Shown here piece by piece: positions 42,171-50,500 of a stretch of DNA of 64,000 nucleotides; position 1 is the first letter of the stretch; each line of letters opens with the position of its first letter. Position numbers and translations under genes: made by a program. Below the pieces are notes generated by a model, which worked only from the letters and a program-made list of their open reading frames with translations, searched no databases and was not told the origin of the DNA. The DNA lies in assembly GCF_001975225.1 (NCBI RefSeq), contig NZ_CP019445.1:3596001-3660000 (forward strand), read 5' to 3'. The DNA comes from Kosakonia cowanii JCM 10956 = DSM 18146. Lineage in GTDB: Bacteria; Pseudomonadota; Gammaproteobacteria; Enterobacterales; Enterobacteriaceae.

Positions 42171-42309
42171 ATTGCCTACCGACAAGACTCTCACCACCGC
42201 AATACCCACCTCAGTGAAAACACGATCCAAATCTCAATCACTAGAAAAAATATCAAATTAAATACCTTTAGATATCAACCTATTAATAGCAAATGCTATT
42301 AATTAATAT

Positions 42310-42347
42310 CAATACGTATTGCTATGAACAATACTCATGGCTATTAT
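42310..42347 (+). promoter_or_regulatory. pL-type promoter and operator
   Basis: TTGCTA (42319-42324), 17 bases, TATTAT (42342-42347). The perfect 12-bp palindrome CAATACGTATTG (42310-42321) overlaps the -35 and shares half sites with the pR operators, so CI should repress it. It drives the rightward early genes. Confidence 0.78.
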
Positions 42348-42349
42348 CA

Positions 42350-42694
42350 ACCCATCGCGACAACACAGCGATGCGGCCATCGGAAGTTAAGCCGCGGCAG
42401 ACATGAGTCAGCCTGCACATTAACAACTTATTCATTGCACCTGATGTTGAGCGAAGAGATTCGCATAACTCAGTTCCCCGCTATCTCCAGACCTTAAGGG
42501 GTCATGGCATACCGGGCGCGCGGCGGACAATGTCGGGTGCACAAAACTGGAATGTTTTGGGCTGGCAGACGGCTATCAGCTAGTTGGTGAGGCAATGGCT
42601 CAACAAGGCGACGACGGTCTTCCCTGCTTCATTGTTGGGAGCCAGCACCAAAGCATTTCTCCCGCATCAGCGGGTAACTACAGAGGGTAAGAAA
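42350..42694 (+). other. structured early leader without an N gene
   Basis: About 345 bases after the pL promoter with no credible coding frame. It holds small hairpins: GCGAA-gaga-TTCGC (42451-42464), GACC-ttaag-GGGTC (42492-42505 area) and CCCGC-atca-GCGGG (42661-42674). The first has a 5-bp stem with a GNRA-type loop, the form of nut boxB. No N-like protein or consensus boxA was found; RNA-based antitermination (HK022 put type) is possible. Confidence 0.4.
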
Positions 42695-42901
42695 ATGACA
42701 TATCAAGAAGCACGGACAAGTGTGATTGCTGCCCAGGTTGAGGTTGTAAGACTTAATGATCGCCTGTGCAACATGCATCGACACTGGATTGATAACGGAC
42801 TCTGCGATTCAGTGGCTTCATTAATTAAGCAGCATGAAGCTGCTGTTGAAAAATGGAATGAAGCGAAGTTCGTTATGAACTCACTTTCTCCGCAGCAATA
42901 G
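42695..42901 (+). CDS. small early protein, 68 residues
   Basis: From the ATG at 42695 (GAGGG upstream): MTYQEARTSVIAAQVEVVRL and so on, a short helical-hairpin protein ending NSLSPQQ. First gene of the pL operon, followed at once by a terminator. No recognised family; a longer upstream frame lacks an RBS. Confidence 0.7.
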   Translation: MTYQEARTSVIAAQVEVVRLNDRLCNMHRHWIDNGLCDSVASLIKQHEAAVEKWNEAKFVMNSLSPQQ

Positions 42902-42902
42902 A

Positions 42903-42921
42903 CCCGCTCCGGCGGGTTTTT
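42903..42921 (+). terminator. early terminator 1
   Basis: CCCGC-tccg-GCGGG plus five T directly after the first pL gene. Confidence 0.8.
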
Positions 42922-42970
42922 ACTGGATACCCAAGCGCCCTTACGAGGGAATTTAGTTATCCAAAACACA

Positions 42971-42994
42971 GGCGGCTATCCACCGCCTTTTTTT
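42971..42994 (+). terminator. early terminator 2
   Basis: GGCGG-ctatcca-CCGCC plus seven T. With the one before, it would block pL transcription unless antiterminated. Confidence 0.8.
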
Positions 42995-43043
42995 ATGCGC
43001 AAAGGTTAATAGCTCTGACGCCGGGAAAGTCCGGGAGGAAATT

Positions 43044-43211
43044 ATGCAGCAAATCGTCACTCACAAAGGCAAGCAGTACTCAGTACGCAAGCTTGCCGAT
43101 GGTCAAACATGGCGCCTGTCTGAAGTTGGTTGCCCGCGTAACAGCTTTCCAATGAGCCGCAAGCACATGATTCTTGCTGGCTTCGTTCATGTAGAGGGGG
43201 TCAAGCGATGA
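43044..43211 (+). CDS. small early protein, 55 residues
   Basis: MQQIVTHKGKQYSVRKLADG then WRLSEVGCPRNSFPMSRK, with GGGAGGAA upstream of the ATG and an ATGA overlap into the next gene. A small beta-rich basic protein of unknown function. Confidence 0.7.
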   Translation: MQQIVTHKGKQYSVRKLADGQTWRLSEVGCPRNSFPMSRKHMILAGFVHVEGVKR

Positions 43212-43417
43212 TCGCGCATTACGGTACCACCCCACTCATCCGCCAGTGTCTTAAGCCTGGCATGATGGCGATATTCGGCGGCCGCACGTACCGCGTCTCT
43301 GCGGTCATTCACCAGCGCTGCTGGGTTTATCTGCACACCGACGCTGAAGTCCTCCGCATTAACGACTGCGTTATCGACGTGCTGCTCGACGGTCGCGGCG
43401 AACCGCTGATCCACTGA
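43208..43417 (+). CDS. small early protein, 69 residues
   Basis: MIAHYGTTPLIRQCLKPGMM then AIFGGRTYRVSAVIHQRCWV, beta-rich, coupled to the previous gene by ATGA. It resembles DUF4222-type early phage proteins in size and pattern, but the match is not certain. Confidence 0.65.
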   Translation: MIAHYGTTPLIRQCLKPGMMAIFGGRTYRVSAVIHQRCWVYLHTDAEVLRINDCVIDVLLDGRGEPLIH

Positions 43418-43487
43418 TTCCCCTTTATCAACCGACTGGCTGGCTTCACGCAGCCGGGCGACGCACACAAAAATTTCTGGAGATGCC

Positions 43488-44600
43488 ATGAGCGAAGTAA
43501 CGGATTTAGTCGTCATTGAAAAGCAGAACGCGATGGCCGTGTTCACCACAAAGGAGCAACTGGAGCCGCTTCTTGAAAGGATTGAAGCCGAGGCTCGCAG
43601 TCATGTACCGGACGTGTCGACTCTCAAGGGGCGTAAAGCCATAGCTTCTATTGCGAACCAGGTAGCGCGATCGAAAACGTACATCGATAACGCCGGTAAA
43701 GACCTTGTGGCTGAGCTTAAGGCATTGCCGAAACAGATCGACGAAAGCCGCCGGTTAGTTCGTGAGCGCCTCGACTCACTGAAAGATGAGGTGCGCCGAC
43801 CTCTCACGGAATGGGAGCAAGCTGAAGAAGAGCGGAAACAGGCGTTAAAGCAGCGTCTGCGTGACCTACTCGCGCTGGCCGAAGTGATTGATGATGGTGG
43901 TAACTATCTTTCCTCCAAAGACATTCAAGCGCGTCTCGGAGAAGCTAAAGCGGTAACGCTGGACGATAGCTGGCAGGAACTTGCAGGCGAGGCAGGATTG
44001 GCGAAGGACGCCACCTTACAGAAGCTGGAGGCAGCAGTCATCGTTGCTACGCAGCGTGAGCATGAGGTCGCCGAACTGGAGAGACTTCGAAAAGAAGCAG
44101 AAGAAAAGGCACAGCGAGAGCGTGATGAGCAACTGCAACGTGAAGCAGCGGAGAAGGCTCAGCGCGAAGCAGAAGCGCGCCATCGTGCAGAGATTGAAGC
44201 GGCAGCCCGCCGGGAAGCTGAAGTGAAAGCCCGCGCAGAATCCGCAGAACGCCAGCGCATTGAAGCTGAACAGCGTGCGCAACGTGAAGCCGAAGAGGCA
44301 CGCCTGCGCGCTGAGCGTGAAAAGCAGGCCGCTATCGCCGCCGAGCAGCGCAAAGCACAGGAAGAAGCCGATCGCATCAAGCGCGAGGCCGAAGCCAAAG
44401 AATCTGCCCGCCTGGCTGAAGAGCAACGCATAGCAGACGAAACAGCGAAACGCGAAGCCGACGTTAAGCACCGAAAAACTGTCGGTACCGAAATCGTTAA
44501 CGCCCTTCTGGCGAATACCTCACTCACCCGCGAACAGGCCATTGAAGTGCTGACGGCACTGAAAGACGGTCTGGTACCGCGCGCAAAAATTCAATACTGA
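43488..44600 (+). CDS. DUF1351-family coiled-coil protein
   Basis: 370 residues. The N-terminal about 150 are the DUF1351 region (TLKGRKAIASIANQVARSKT, DNAGKDLVAELKALPKQIDE). Residues about 195-335 are a long Ala/Glu/Arg coiled coil with repeated REAEERA-type heptads. The C-terminal 35 residues are globular (TSLTREQAIEVLTALKDGLV). DUF1351 proteins accompany RecT or Erf recombination genes in phages, as here. Role probably in phage recombination; not proven. Confidence 0.82.
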   Translation: MSEVTDLVVIEKQNAMAVFTTKEQLEPLLERIEAEARSHVPDVSTLKGRKAIASIANQVARSKTYIDNAGKDLVAELKALPKQIDESRRLVRERLDSLKDEVRRPLTEWEQAEEERKQALKQRLRDLLALAEVIDDGGNYLSSKDIQARLGEAKAVTLDDSWQELAGEAGLAKDATLQKLEAAVIVATQREHEVAELERLRKEAEEKAQRERDEQLQREAAEKAQREAEARHRAEIEAAARREAEVKARAESAERQRIEAEQRAQREAEEARLRAEREKQAAIAAEQRKAQEEADRIKREAEAKESARLAEEQRIADETAKREADVKHRKTVGTEIVNALLANTSLTREQAIEVLTALKDGLVPRAKIQY

Positions 44601-44607
44601 GGTGCCT

Positions 44608-44892
44608 ATGAACGCATTTCTCACCCAGGACCGTATCGAGGCGCGACGCTCGTTCGATCACCAGGCAGAAATTGAACGTGAAAAGTGGGTTGATGACCGG
44701 GCGTGTGAAATTATCGCCCTCTTCCCAAAAACACCGGCGCAACTCGTCACTTTCTCTATCCCGCCGGAAAACAAACCTTACGCCGGTCTCAGCCACGATA
44801 ACGCCACCGAAACCTATAACGACTTTGTGACGGCTGTTGCTTACGCCCAGGCGGATTACGAGTGGGAACACCGTACCGGCTGCCCATTCTAA
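44608..44892 (+). CDS. phage protein beside recT
   Basis: 94 residues from the ATG at 44608 with GAGGTG just upstream. MNAFLTQDRIEARRSFDHQA, then FPKTPAQLVTFSIPPENKPY and a Trp/Tyr-rich end (YAQADYEWEHRTGCPF). No catalytic motif. Conserved neighbour in recT modules; function unknown. Confidence 0.7.
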   Translation: MNAFLTQDRIEARRSFDHQAEIEREKWVDDRACEIIALFPKTPAQLVTFSIPPENKPYAGLSHDNATETYNDFVTAVAYAQADYEWEHRTGCPF

Positions 44893-44901
44893 GGAGGGTT
44901 T

Positions 44902-45816
44902 ATGAGCTTCGACCTGATTCAATTCGTTAAACAACAGGAACCGCTGTTTGTCGGCGCACTGACCGACTCCTCACTGACCTGGGCAAAGGAGTGCCAGTTC
45001 GCAATTCAGCTTTTCCAGCGTAACCAGAAGCTGGCTGAAACAGCTGTCGCCAACCCAACCAGCGCGCAGAACGCAATCATCAACGTAGCCGCCATTGGTA
45101 TCAGCCTTAATCCTGCCAGCAAACTGGCTTATCTGGTACCGCGCGACGGCATGGTCTGCCTCGACATCAGCTACATGGGGCTTTTGCACATCGCGCAGTC
45201 GGCTGGCGTCATCAAGTGGGGGCAATGCAAGCTTGTGCACGCCAGCGACCAGTATGAAACGCTTGGTCTCGATAAGGCGCCAGCGCACAAATACGCTCCT
45301 TTTGCCACGCCTGATGAGCGCGGCCCGGTGATCGGTGGTTATTGCACGGTTAAAACTGCCGACGGTGACTACCTCACTGAAGAGATGAGCTTCGCCGAGA
45401 TTGAAGAGATCAGGAAGGTGAGCAAGGCCGGTTCATCGGCAAAGGGACCGTGGGTCAACTTCTGGTCTGAAATGGCGAGAAAAACCATCGTCAAGCGCGC
45501 CTATAAATACTGGCCGCGCGCTGACCGTCTTGATAATGCCGTGGACGTTCTCAACGAAACCGAAGGGGTTTTCACTGAACCGGTGATGGCTTACACACCT
45601 GAAAGTGAAGTGATCCAGTCGGAAGAGAACGCGAAACAGGAGCTGATCAACAGCGTGCACTCCCTTTGCGAAGACATGAAGCAGGCAAAAAACATGCACG
45701 CCCTCAAAACCCACTTCCAGGCAGCCTACAAAATGACGGCAGGCACGCATCTTCAGCAGGACGTCCAGGCAGTTTACGCCCAACGCAAAGTTAAACTTGA
45801 AGAGGTCACTCAATGA
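44902..45816 (+). CDS. recT: RecT single-strand annealing protein
   Basis: 304 residues of the RecT family: AIQLFQRNQKLAETAVANPT, INVAAIGISLNPASKLAYLV and AYKYWPRADR. It binds single-stranded DNA and anneals complementary strands during phage recombination. No exonuclease (RecE or Exo) gene is next to it; the exonuclease may come from the host or be replaced by another system. It overlaps the Gp157-like gene by four bases. Confidence 0.93.
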   Translation: MSFDLIQFVKQQEPLFVGALTDSSLTWAKECQFAIQLFQRNQKLAETAVANPTSAQNAIINVAAIGISLNPASKLAYLVPRDGMVCLDISYMGLLHIAQSAGVIKWGQCKLVHASDQYETLGLDKAPAHKYAPFATPDERGPVIGGYCTVKTADGDYLTEEMSFAEIEEIRKVSKAGSSAKGPWVNFWSEMARKTIVKRAYKYWPRADRLDNAVDVLNETEGVFTEPVMAYTPESEVIQSEENAKQELINSVHSLCEDMKQAKNMHALKTHFQAAYKMTAGTHLQQDVQAVYAQRKVKLEEVTQ

Positions 45817-46295
45817 CAGCCCTTTACCAAATCGCGAATGATTTCGCCAAGCTGACTGATTCCGGCATGGAACCGGAAATGATCGCCGACACTCTTGATG
45901 GCATCGAGTGGGAGCTGGAAGCAAAGGTTGAGCAGATTCTCGCTGTCTGCAAAAACGAAACTGCTTATGCAGAAGCTCTCAAGGAAGAGAGCAAGCGCCT
46001 TGCAGAGCGCGCTAAAGCCTCTGAAATCCGCGTGACAAGCATGAAAGATTATGTTGCCAAGTCACTTGAAACAGCCGGTAAAAAGACCCTCAAGGCTGGC
46101 ATTCATCAGGTAACCGTCCGCGCACCTTCAAAGTCAGTTGAAATCACTGACGCCAGCGCGCTGCCGCCTGAATTCGTCGAGTACGAGACGAACATTAAAC
46201 CTGACAAGTTGGCAATCAAACACCAAATCGAAGCAGGCGCAGTCATCCCCGGCGCGCAGATCAAGCTTGGGAAACCTTCCTTAATCATCAAATAG
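45813..46295 (+). CDS. Gp157-family protein
   Basis: 160 residues of the siphovirus Gp157 family (PF05565 type): MTALYQIANDFAKLTDSGME, EKV.QILAVCKNE, then the long helix AEALKEESKRLAERAKASEI and VEITDASALPPEFVEYE. Streptococcal members were linked to phage resistance, but the mechanism is unknown. It is regularly found next to recT-type genes. Confidence 0.85.
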   Translation: MTALYQIANDFAKLTDSGMEPEMIADTLDGIEWELEAKVEQILAVCKNETAYAEALKEESKRLAERAKASEIRVTSMKDYVAKSLETAGKKTLKAGIHQVTVRAPSKSVEITDASALPPEFVEYETNIKPDKLAIKHQIEAGAVIPGAQIKLGKPSLIIK

Positions 46296-46309
46296 CTGCG
46301 GGGTGCTCA

Positions 46310-46771
46310 ATGCGATGTGAACGTTGGCAGCCCTTTGAAAACCTTTTTCTGCATGAGGTTGGGGAAAAGATGCCCCTCCCCGAGATAGCAGCGAAGCTTG
46401 AGCGATCTGAATCGGCAATCACCCGGCAGGCATCCCGCATCGGTGCTCATCTACTCAGTCGAATGAACGGCAGGCCATGGACCGATGCTGAGCTATTCCT
46501 CTTTGGGCGATTCAGTATCGAAGAGATAGCAGTAGCTACCGGCCGTTCGATTATCTCTGTACGCAATAAGCGCAACTCACTGGCACGAAAGTCAGGAGGA
46601 AAAATTATGTCTGAATGGACAAGCGAAGAGCTCGCCCTGCTCTGGCGTTACAACAATGAGCAGGTCGCTGAAATGACCGGGCGCAGCGTTGAGGAAGTTG
46701 GGGATCGGCGTTTGAAAGCCAACTACGAGCGCAATAACTGGCCTGAGTTCGACCCGGAGCGTGAGTCATGA
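46310..46771 (+). CDS. double helix-turn-helix protein
   Basis: 153 residues with two or three SANT/HTH-like repeats: LPEIAAKLERSESAITRQAS, SIEEIAVATGRSIISVRNKR, and NEQVAEMTGRSVEEVGDRRL, each preceded by a W..eE type helix. It probably binds DNA. Its stop overlaps the methyltransferase start by four bases, so it may regulate or guide that module; inference only. Confidence 0.78.
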   Translation: MRCERWQPFENLFLHEVGEKMPLPEIAAKLERSESAITRQASRIGAHLLSRMNGRPWTDAELFLFGRFSIEEIAVATGRSIISVRNKRNSLARKSGGKIMSEWTSEELALLWRYNNEQVAEMTGRSVEEVGDRRLKANYERNNWPEFDPERES

Positions 46772-48717
46772 GATATGGATCTGTATGCAGTGGCATCGAA
46801 GCCGCAACAGTGGCATGGGCACCGCTTGGATGGAAAGCTGCGTGGTTCGCCGAGATTGAAAAATTCCCGTCAGCCGTGCTGGCCGCCCGGTGGCCTGAAG
46901 TTTCCAACCTTGGCGATATGACCAAAATCGCCGCCGCGGTGCGCGCTGGTGAAGTCGAAGCGCCGGATGTTCTGGTTGGCGGTACGCCGTGCCAGGCGTT
47001 CAGCATTGCTGGTTTACGTAACGGCCTCGCTGACGCGCGCGGGCAATTAACCCTTTCCTATGTGGAGCTGGCTGATGCCATCGATGACAAGCGCCGCGAA
47101 GCCGGTGAAGAAGAAGCCATTATCGTCTGGGAAAACGTCCCCGGCGTGCTCAGCAGCAAAGACAACGCCTTCGGCTGCCTCCTTGCCGGTCTGGCTGGAG
47201 AAAATGAAGCAATCGAACCTGGTGACCGACCTGCAGCAGGAAAAAGTAACCAGTTCTGGCGCTGGAGCAAAAAAGCCGGTCATCACATTGCAGCATGGCC
47301 GCAGCGTGGTTGTGTTTATGGACCACAGCGCGCGCTGGCCTGGGTTGTCAGAGATGCCCAATACTTCGGAGTGGCCCAACGCCTCAAGCGTGTGTTCGTT
47401 GTCGCAAGTGCTCGAGCAGGGTTCGATCCCGCAGAAGTACTTTTTGAGTTCGACGGCGTGCGCCGGGATTCTGCGCCGCGCAGAGAATCGCAACCGGAAA
47501 TTGCCAGAAATGCTGGAGCGCGCTCTAAAGTCGGTAGTCACTGGGATAACCCAGCAAACCCTCACCCAACCCTGAATCAGTCCAACAATGTAGGCGGAAT
47601 TTGGCAGAGCAATCAGGAATTATTTGCTCAGCGGGGATCGGGAATTGTTGGCACTCTGTCTGCGCATTCGTTTACCGGCGGCGCAGGTGGCCGCCCTGAA
47701 GGCGCTGCTGCAGGTCATTTTATCGCTCACGCGTTTGCTGAAAACAGCCGCGGTGAAATAAGACTGGAGGATGGAAACGGCGGCATCACCGGTTGCCTTT
47801 CAACTGGTGGTGGCAAGCCAGGCCAGGGTACGCCTGCAATTTGCATTCAGCATGCTTCTATCGGTCGTCACGATGCAGCAGGTCCTCAGGGTAGAGGTTA
47901 TCAGGAAGATGTGGCTTTTACTCAGGATTCGCGCTCATCTGCTGATGTCGTTCAGTACGGTATGCAGGTCCGCCGCCTTACTCCAGTCGAATGCGAGCGC
48001 CTTCAGGGATTCCCTGACGATCACACCTTGATTGCTTGGCGTGGCAAAGACGCAGCTGAATGCCCGGATGGTCCGCGCTATAAAGCGATCGGCAACTCTA
48101 TGGCTGTACCGGTAATGCGCTGGATTGGTGAGCGTATAGCGTCTGCTCTGCCAGCCGAGAAGATGACTGGTGATTATGGCGGAAGTAAAACCCCGCTCGA
48201 CCAGCGCGACCTATGGCGAACTCCACCGGCACTCTTCGCTTCTCTTAATGCCGAGTTCTGCTTCCAACTTGATGCGGCCGCAGCGCCGCGCAACGCTCTG
48301 TGTAAGAGGTTCATCACCGCCGAGCAGAACACGCTCGAAACGCCCTGGGCTGATTACCTCAGCATTCCCGGTTACGTTTGGCTCAACCCGCCCTACAGCG
48401 ACATCACTCCTTTCGTGAAGAAAGCCTCTGCCGAGAGCGGCAATCAGATCGGCACGGTGATGCTGGTACCGGCAGACACCTCAGTTGGCTGGTTCAAAGA
48501 GGCGCTCCAGACCGCAAGCGAGGTTCGATTTATTACCGCCGGGCGGCTGGCATTCATCAATCCGGTGACGGGTAAGCCTGTGTCAGGAAACAACAAAGGG
48601 TCGATGCTCATCATCTGGCATCCGTACCCGAGAACACACTGCCACTTCGCAACTGTGGATCGGGACGAGTTAATGACTTTCGGGGCGAAACTTCTCGCCC
48701 GCCGGGAGGCAGCATGA
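46768..48717 (+). CDS. fused DNA cytosine-C5 and adenine-N6 methyltransferase
   Basis: 649 residues with two catalytic modules. The N-terminal about 470 are a C5 methyltransferase: motif I GSVCSGIEAATVAW (about 4-17), motif IV VGGTPCQAFSIAG (catalytic Cys about 75), motif VI WENVPG, motif VIII AQRLKRVFVVA, and motif X KAIGNSMAVPV. A glycine-rich target region of about 200 residues lies between VIII and X. The C-terminal about 175 are a phage Dam-like N6-adenine methylase with WRTPPALFASL and the catalytic NPPYSDI. Both active sites look intact. It should protect phage DNA against restriction; two modifications from one chain is unusual. Confidence 0.9.
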   Translation: MRYGSVCSGIEAATVAWAPLGWKAAWFAEIEKFPSAVLAARWPEVSNLGDMTKIAAAVRAGEVEAPDVLVGGTPCQAFSIAGLRNGLADARGQLTLSYVELADAIDDKRREAGEEEAIIVWENVPGVLSSKDNAFGCLLAGLAGENEAIEPGDRPAAGKSNQFWRWSKKAGHHIAAWPQRGCVYGPQRALAWVVRDAQYFGVAQRLKRVFVVASARAGFDPAEVLFEFDGVRRDSAPRRESQPEIARNAGARSKVGSHWDNPANPHPTLNQSNNVGGIWQSNQELFAQRGSGIVGTLSAHSFTGGAGGRPEGAAAGHFIAHAFAENSRGEIRLEDGNGGITGCLSTGGGKPGQGTPAICIQHASIGRHDAAGPQGRGYQEDVAFTQDSRSSADVVQYGMQVRRLTPVECERLQGFPDDHTLIAWRGKDAAECPDGPRYKAIGNSMAVPVMRWIGERIASALPAEKMTGDYGGSKTPLDQRDLWRTPPALFASLNAEFCFQLDAAAAPRNALCKRFITAEQNTLETPWADYLSIPGYVWLNPPYSDITPFVKKASAESGNQIGTVMLVPADTSVGWFKEALQTASEVRFITAGRLAFINPVTGKPVSGNNKGSMLIIWHPYPRTHCHFATVDRDELMTFGAKLLARREAA

Positions 48718-48932
48718 CACCAGAAATCGAAAACGCCATCCGCGCGCAGGGCCGTAAATGCGTGGATGAAATCCGCCAGGCAATGAAAGCCCGGCCAAAG
48801 CCGAAATGGAATTCAGTGGTGCCGCCGATCCTCAAAAAGCATCACGCAAAGATAGAGCCTATGGGCGTCAGCCTAGTGGCATTCGTTAGCAGAATTGGCC
48901 GCATGAATGGGCGCTATGGAGTGGAATCATGA
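48714..48932 (+). CDS. small protein between methylase and PP-loop genes
   Basis: 72 residues, basic: MTPEIENAIRAQGRKCVDEI, then KARPKPKWNSVVPPILKKHH and a C-terminal FVSRIGRMNGRYG. It overlaps both neighbours by four bases (ATGA), so all three are made together. No domain recognised; it could be a small partner of either enzyme. Confidence 0.7.
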   Translation: MTPEIENAIRAQGRKCVDEIRQAMKARPKPKWNSVVPPILKKHHAKIEPMGVSLVAFVSRIGRMNGRYGVES

Positions 48933-50221
48933 GCAAAGCAGCGATGATTATCGTCCCAACGGACATCAGCCAAAAAATTAGTGAAATTGAGAAGGAATAC
49001 AGCCGCTATCTAACCGATTTCCGCATTCCAGACGATCACAAGATCGTCGTTAACTTCTCCGCTGGCAAAGACTCAACGGCCACTATGGCCATAGCACATG
49101 CGCTGTTCGGCGAAAAGGTTCAAGGCGTTATGGCCGATACCGACAACGAGCATGAGCTGACTATCGAATTCGGCAAAAACATTCATGAGAAAATCGGGTG
49201 CTCACCAATTCAGGTCGTTAAACGCATTTATACACAGCAGGAATTCGATGCACGGCGTTTGTCTTTAACCAAAAACTGGAGCAAGAGGCAGGCCATAAGA
49301 AGTGGCGCATACCGCGGAGTAATCATGCCTTCGCTCGCCCGATCTGATACTCCTTTTGGACGCGCATGGCAAAAAACAGCTGAACGATGGGGCATTGAAT
49401 TCAGCACCCCTCTAGAAGCGGCGCTTTCTGTTCTCCATCCAAGCGGCAACAGCTTCCTCGACGCGGCTCTGCTACACGGCATGTTTCCCATGCTACGTAA
49501 CCGGTTTTGCACAGATGAGCTGAAAATACAGGTTGCATACGATTTTGCAATTAAGCCATTGCTGGATGATGGCGAAGTGGTTGTTCAGTGGTCAGGGGTG
49601 CGCGGCGATGAATCATCGAAGCGCGCCGGTTACGATCGTTTCTCAAGCGACCAGCGGGACCCGGAGTTTCTATATAACTTTCTCCCGATCCACCAATGGA
49701 CAGCAGCTGAAGTTTTTGCCCTTCATAAATATTTTGGCATTTCACCAAACCCTCTCTACACCCAGGGAGCTGCTCGCGTCGGTTGCATGAACTGTGTCCT
49801 GTGCAACAAAGAAGAGATTGCAGAAACAGCTGCCCGCTGGCCAGAGCACATTGAAAAGCACCGTTTGTGGGAGCAGAAGGTTCGCCTCGTTTCTCGCTGG
49901 GTGCACTGGATGAGCGTTGGCACAGAGAGCCAGGCATGGGTCAACTCGATAATTGGTTTCCGAGAGATAGCAAAACGACATGGCGAAACAGTGAAAGTTC
50001 GGCGTCTACTGGGAGACGTGCCGCGCCTCTATGGTCTTGACACGGAAGTTCAGAATATCGACTGGTCCGGGTTTTATGGCCCGCGCGGAAACATGGGCGC
50101 GCCGTCTGTTCCGGAAGTTATCGAGTGGGCAAAGACAGGTCGCGGTGGAAAGGTTTATGACCTGGTAAAAGCGAGCATTGACACATCTGTGTGTGCATCT
50201 CGCTATGGATTATGTGAATGA
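48929..50221 (+). CDS. PAPS-reductase-like PP-loop enzyme with cysteine cluster
   Basis: 430 residues of the adenine-nucleotide alpha-hydrolase/PAPS reductase superfamily. The PP-loop is VVNFSAGKDSTATMAIA at about 40-56, followed by DTDNEHE. A second element is WSGVRGDESSKRAGYDR at about 222-238. A C-terminal cysteine set (FCTDELK, VGCMNCVLCNKEE, then CASRYGLCE at the end) could hold an iron-sulfur cluster, a layout shared with DndC/thiolation enzymes. It may activate or transfer sulfur to DNA, RNA or a small molecule. The placement in a modification cassette is notable. No dndA/D/E or sulfotransferase genes are seen. Confidence 0.85.
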   Translation: MSKAAMIIVPTDISQKISEIEKEYSRYLTDFRIPDDHKIVVNFSAGKDSTATMAIAHALFGEKVQGVMADTDNEHELTIEFGKNIHEKIGCSPIQVVKRIYTQQEFDARRLSLTKNWSKRQAIRSGAYRGVIMPSLARSDTPFGRAWQKTAERWGIEFSTPLEAALSVLHPSGNSFLDAALLHGMFPMLRNRFCTDELKIQVAYDFAIKPLLDDGEVVVQWSGVRGDESSKRAGYDRFSSDQRDPEFLYNFLPIHQWTAAEVFALHKYFGISPNPLYTQGAARVGCMNCVLCNKEEIAETAARWPEHIEKHRLWEQKVRLVSRWVHWMSVGTESQAWVNSIIGFREIAKRHGETVKVRRLLGDVPRLYGLDTEVQNIDWSGFYGPRGNMGAPSVPEVIEWAKTGRGGKVYDLVKASIDTSVCASRYGLCE

Positions 50222-50234
50222 GGAAAGCGGCAGC

Positions 50235-50330
50235 ATGAAAGCCAAAATCACCAGGTCGCTAAAGCGGCCTTTTTTATTGCTGGCGTTCACCTTCAACCGT
50301 ATTAACCAACAGTTCCGGGAGCACCCATGA
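50235..50330 (+). CDS. 31-residue ORF
   Basis: MKAKITRSLKRPFLLLAFTF and so on, with a short hydrophobic stretch; the stop overlaps the next start (ATGA). GGCAGC is a weak RBS. Possible leader peptide or small membrane protein. Confidence 0.4.
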   Translation: MKAKITRSLKRPFLLLAFTFNRINQQFREHP

Positions 50331-50500
50331 AACGAATATCCATCGCATTGGCTGTCATGGCTTCGGTTAAATCGTGGAGCGTCGCCACTCTATCCCCTTC
50401 CCTTTATGCCGGATTTAGCTATCCGGTGAGCAGCGGAAAGACTGGCATCGCAGCATCGCGCCGGGCCGCCAAGAAACGCAGGAGAGCACGCAATGGCTGA
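50327..50500 (+). CDS. 57-residue basic protein
   Basis: MKRISIALAVMASVKSWSVA followed by a strongly basic C-terminus (SRRAAKKRRRARNG). It is coupled to the ORFs on both sides. A conserved type of small pL-operon gene in lambdoid prophages; function unknown. The N-terminus may be a weak membrane segment. Confidence 0.6.
   Translation: MKRISIALAVMASVKSWSVATLSPSLYAGFSYPVSSGKTGIAASRRAAKKRRRARNG

Noticed and set aside
42506..42592. 28-codon ORF (MAYRARGGQCRVHKTGMFWA) as an N antiterminator
   Set aside because: Too short, no arginine-rich helix of N type and no Shine-Dalgarno of quality.
44016..44542. Long open frames opposite the DUF1351 coiled coil
   Set aside because: They are by-products of the repetitive GAA/GCA/CGC codons of the coiled coil, without start signals.
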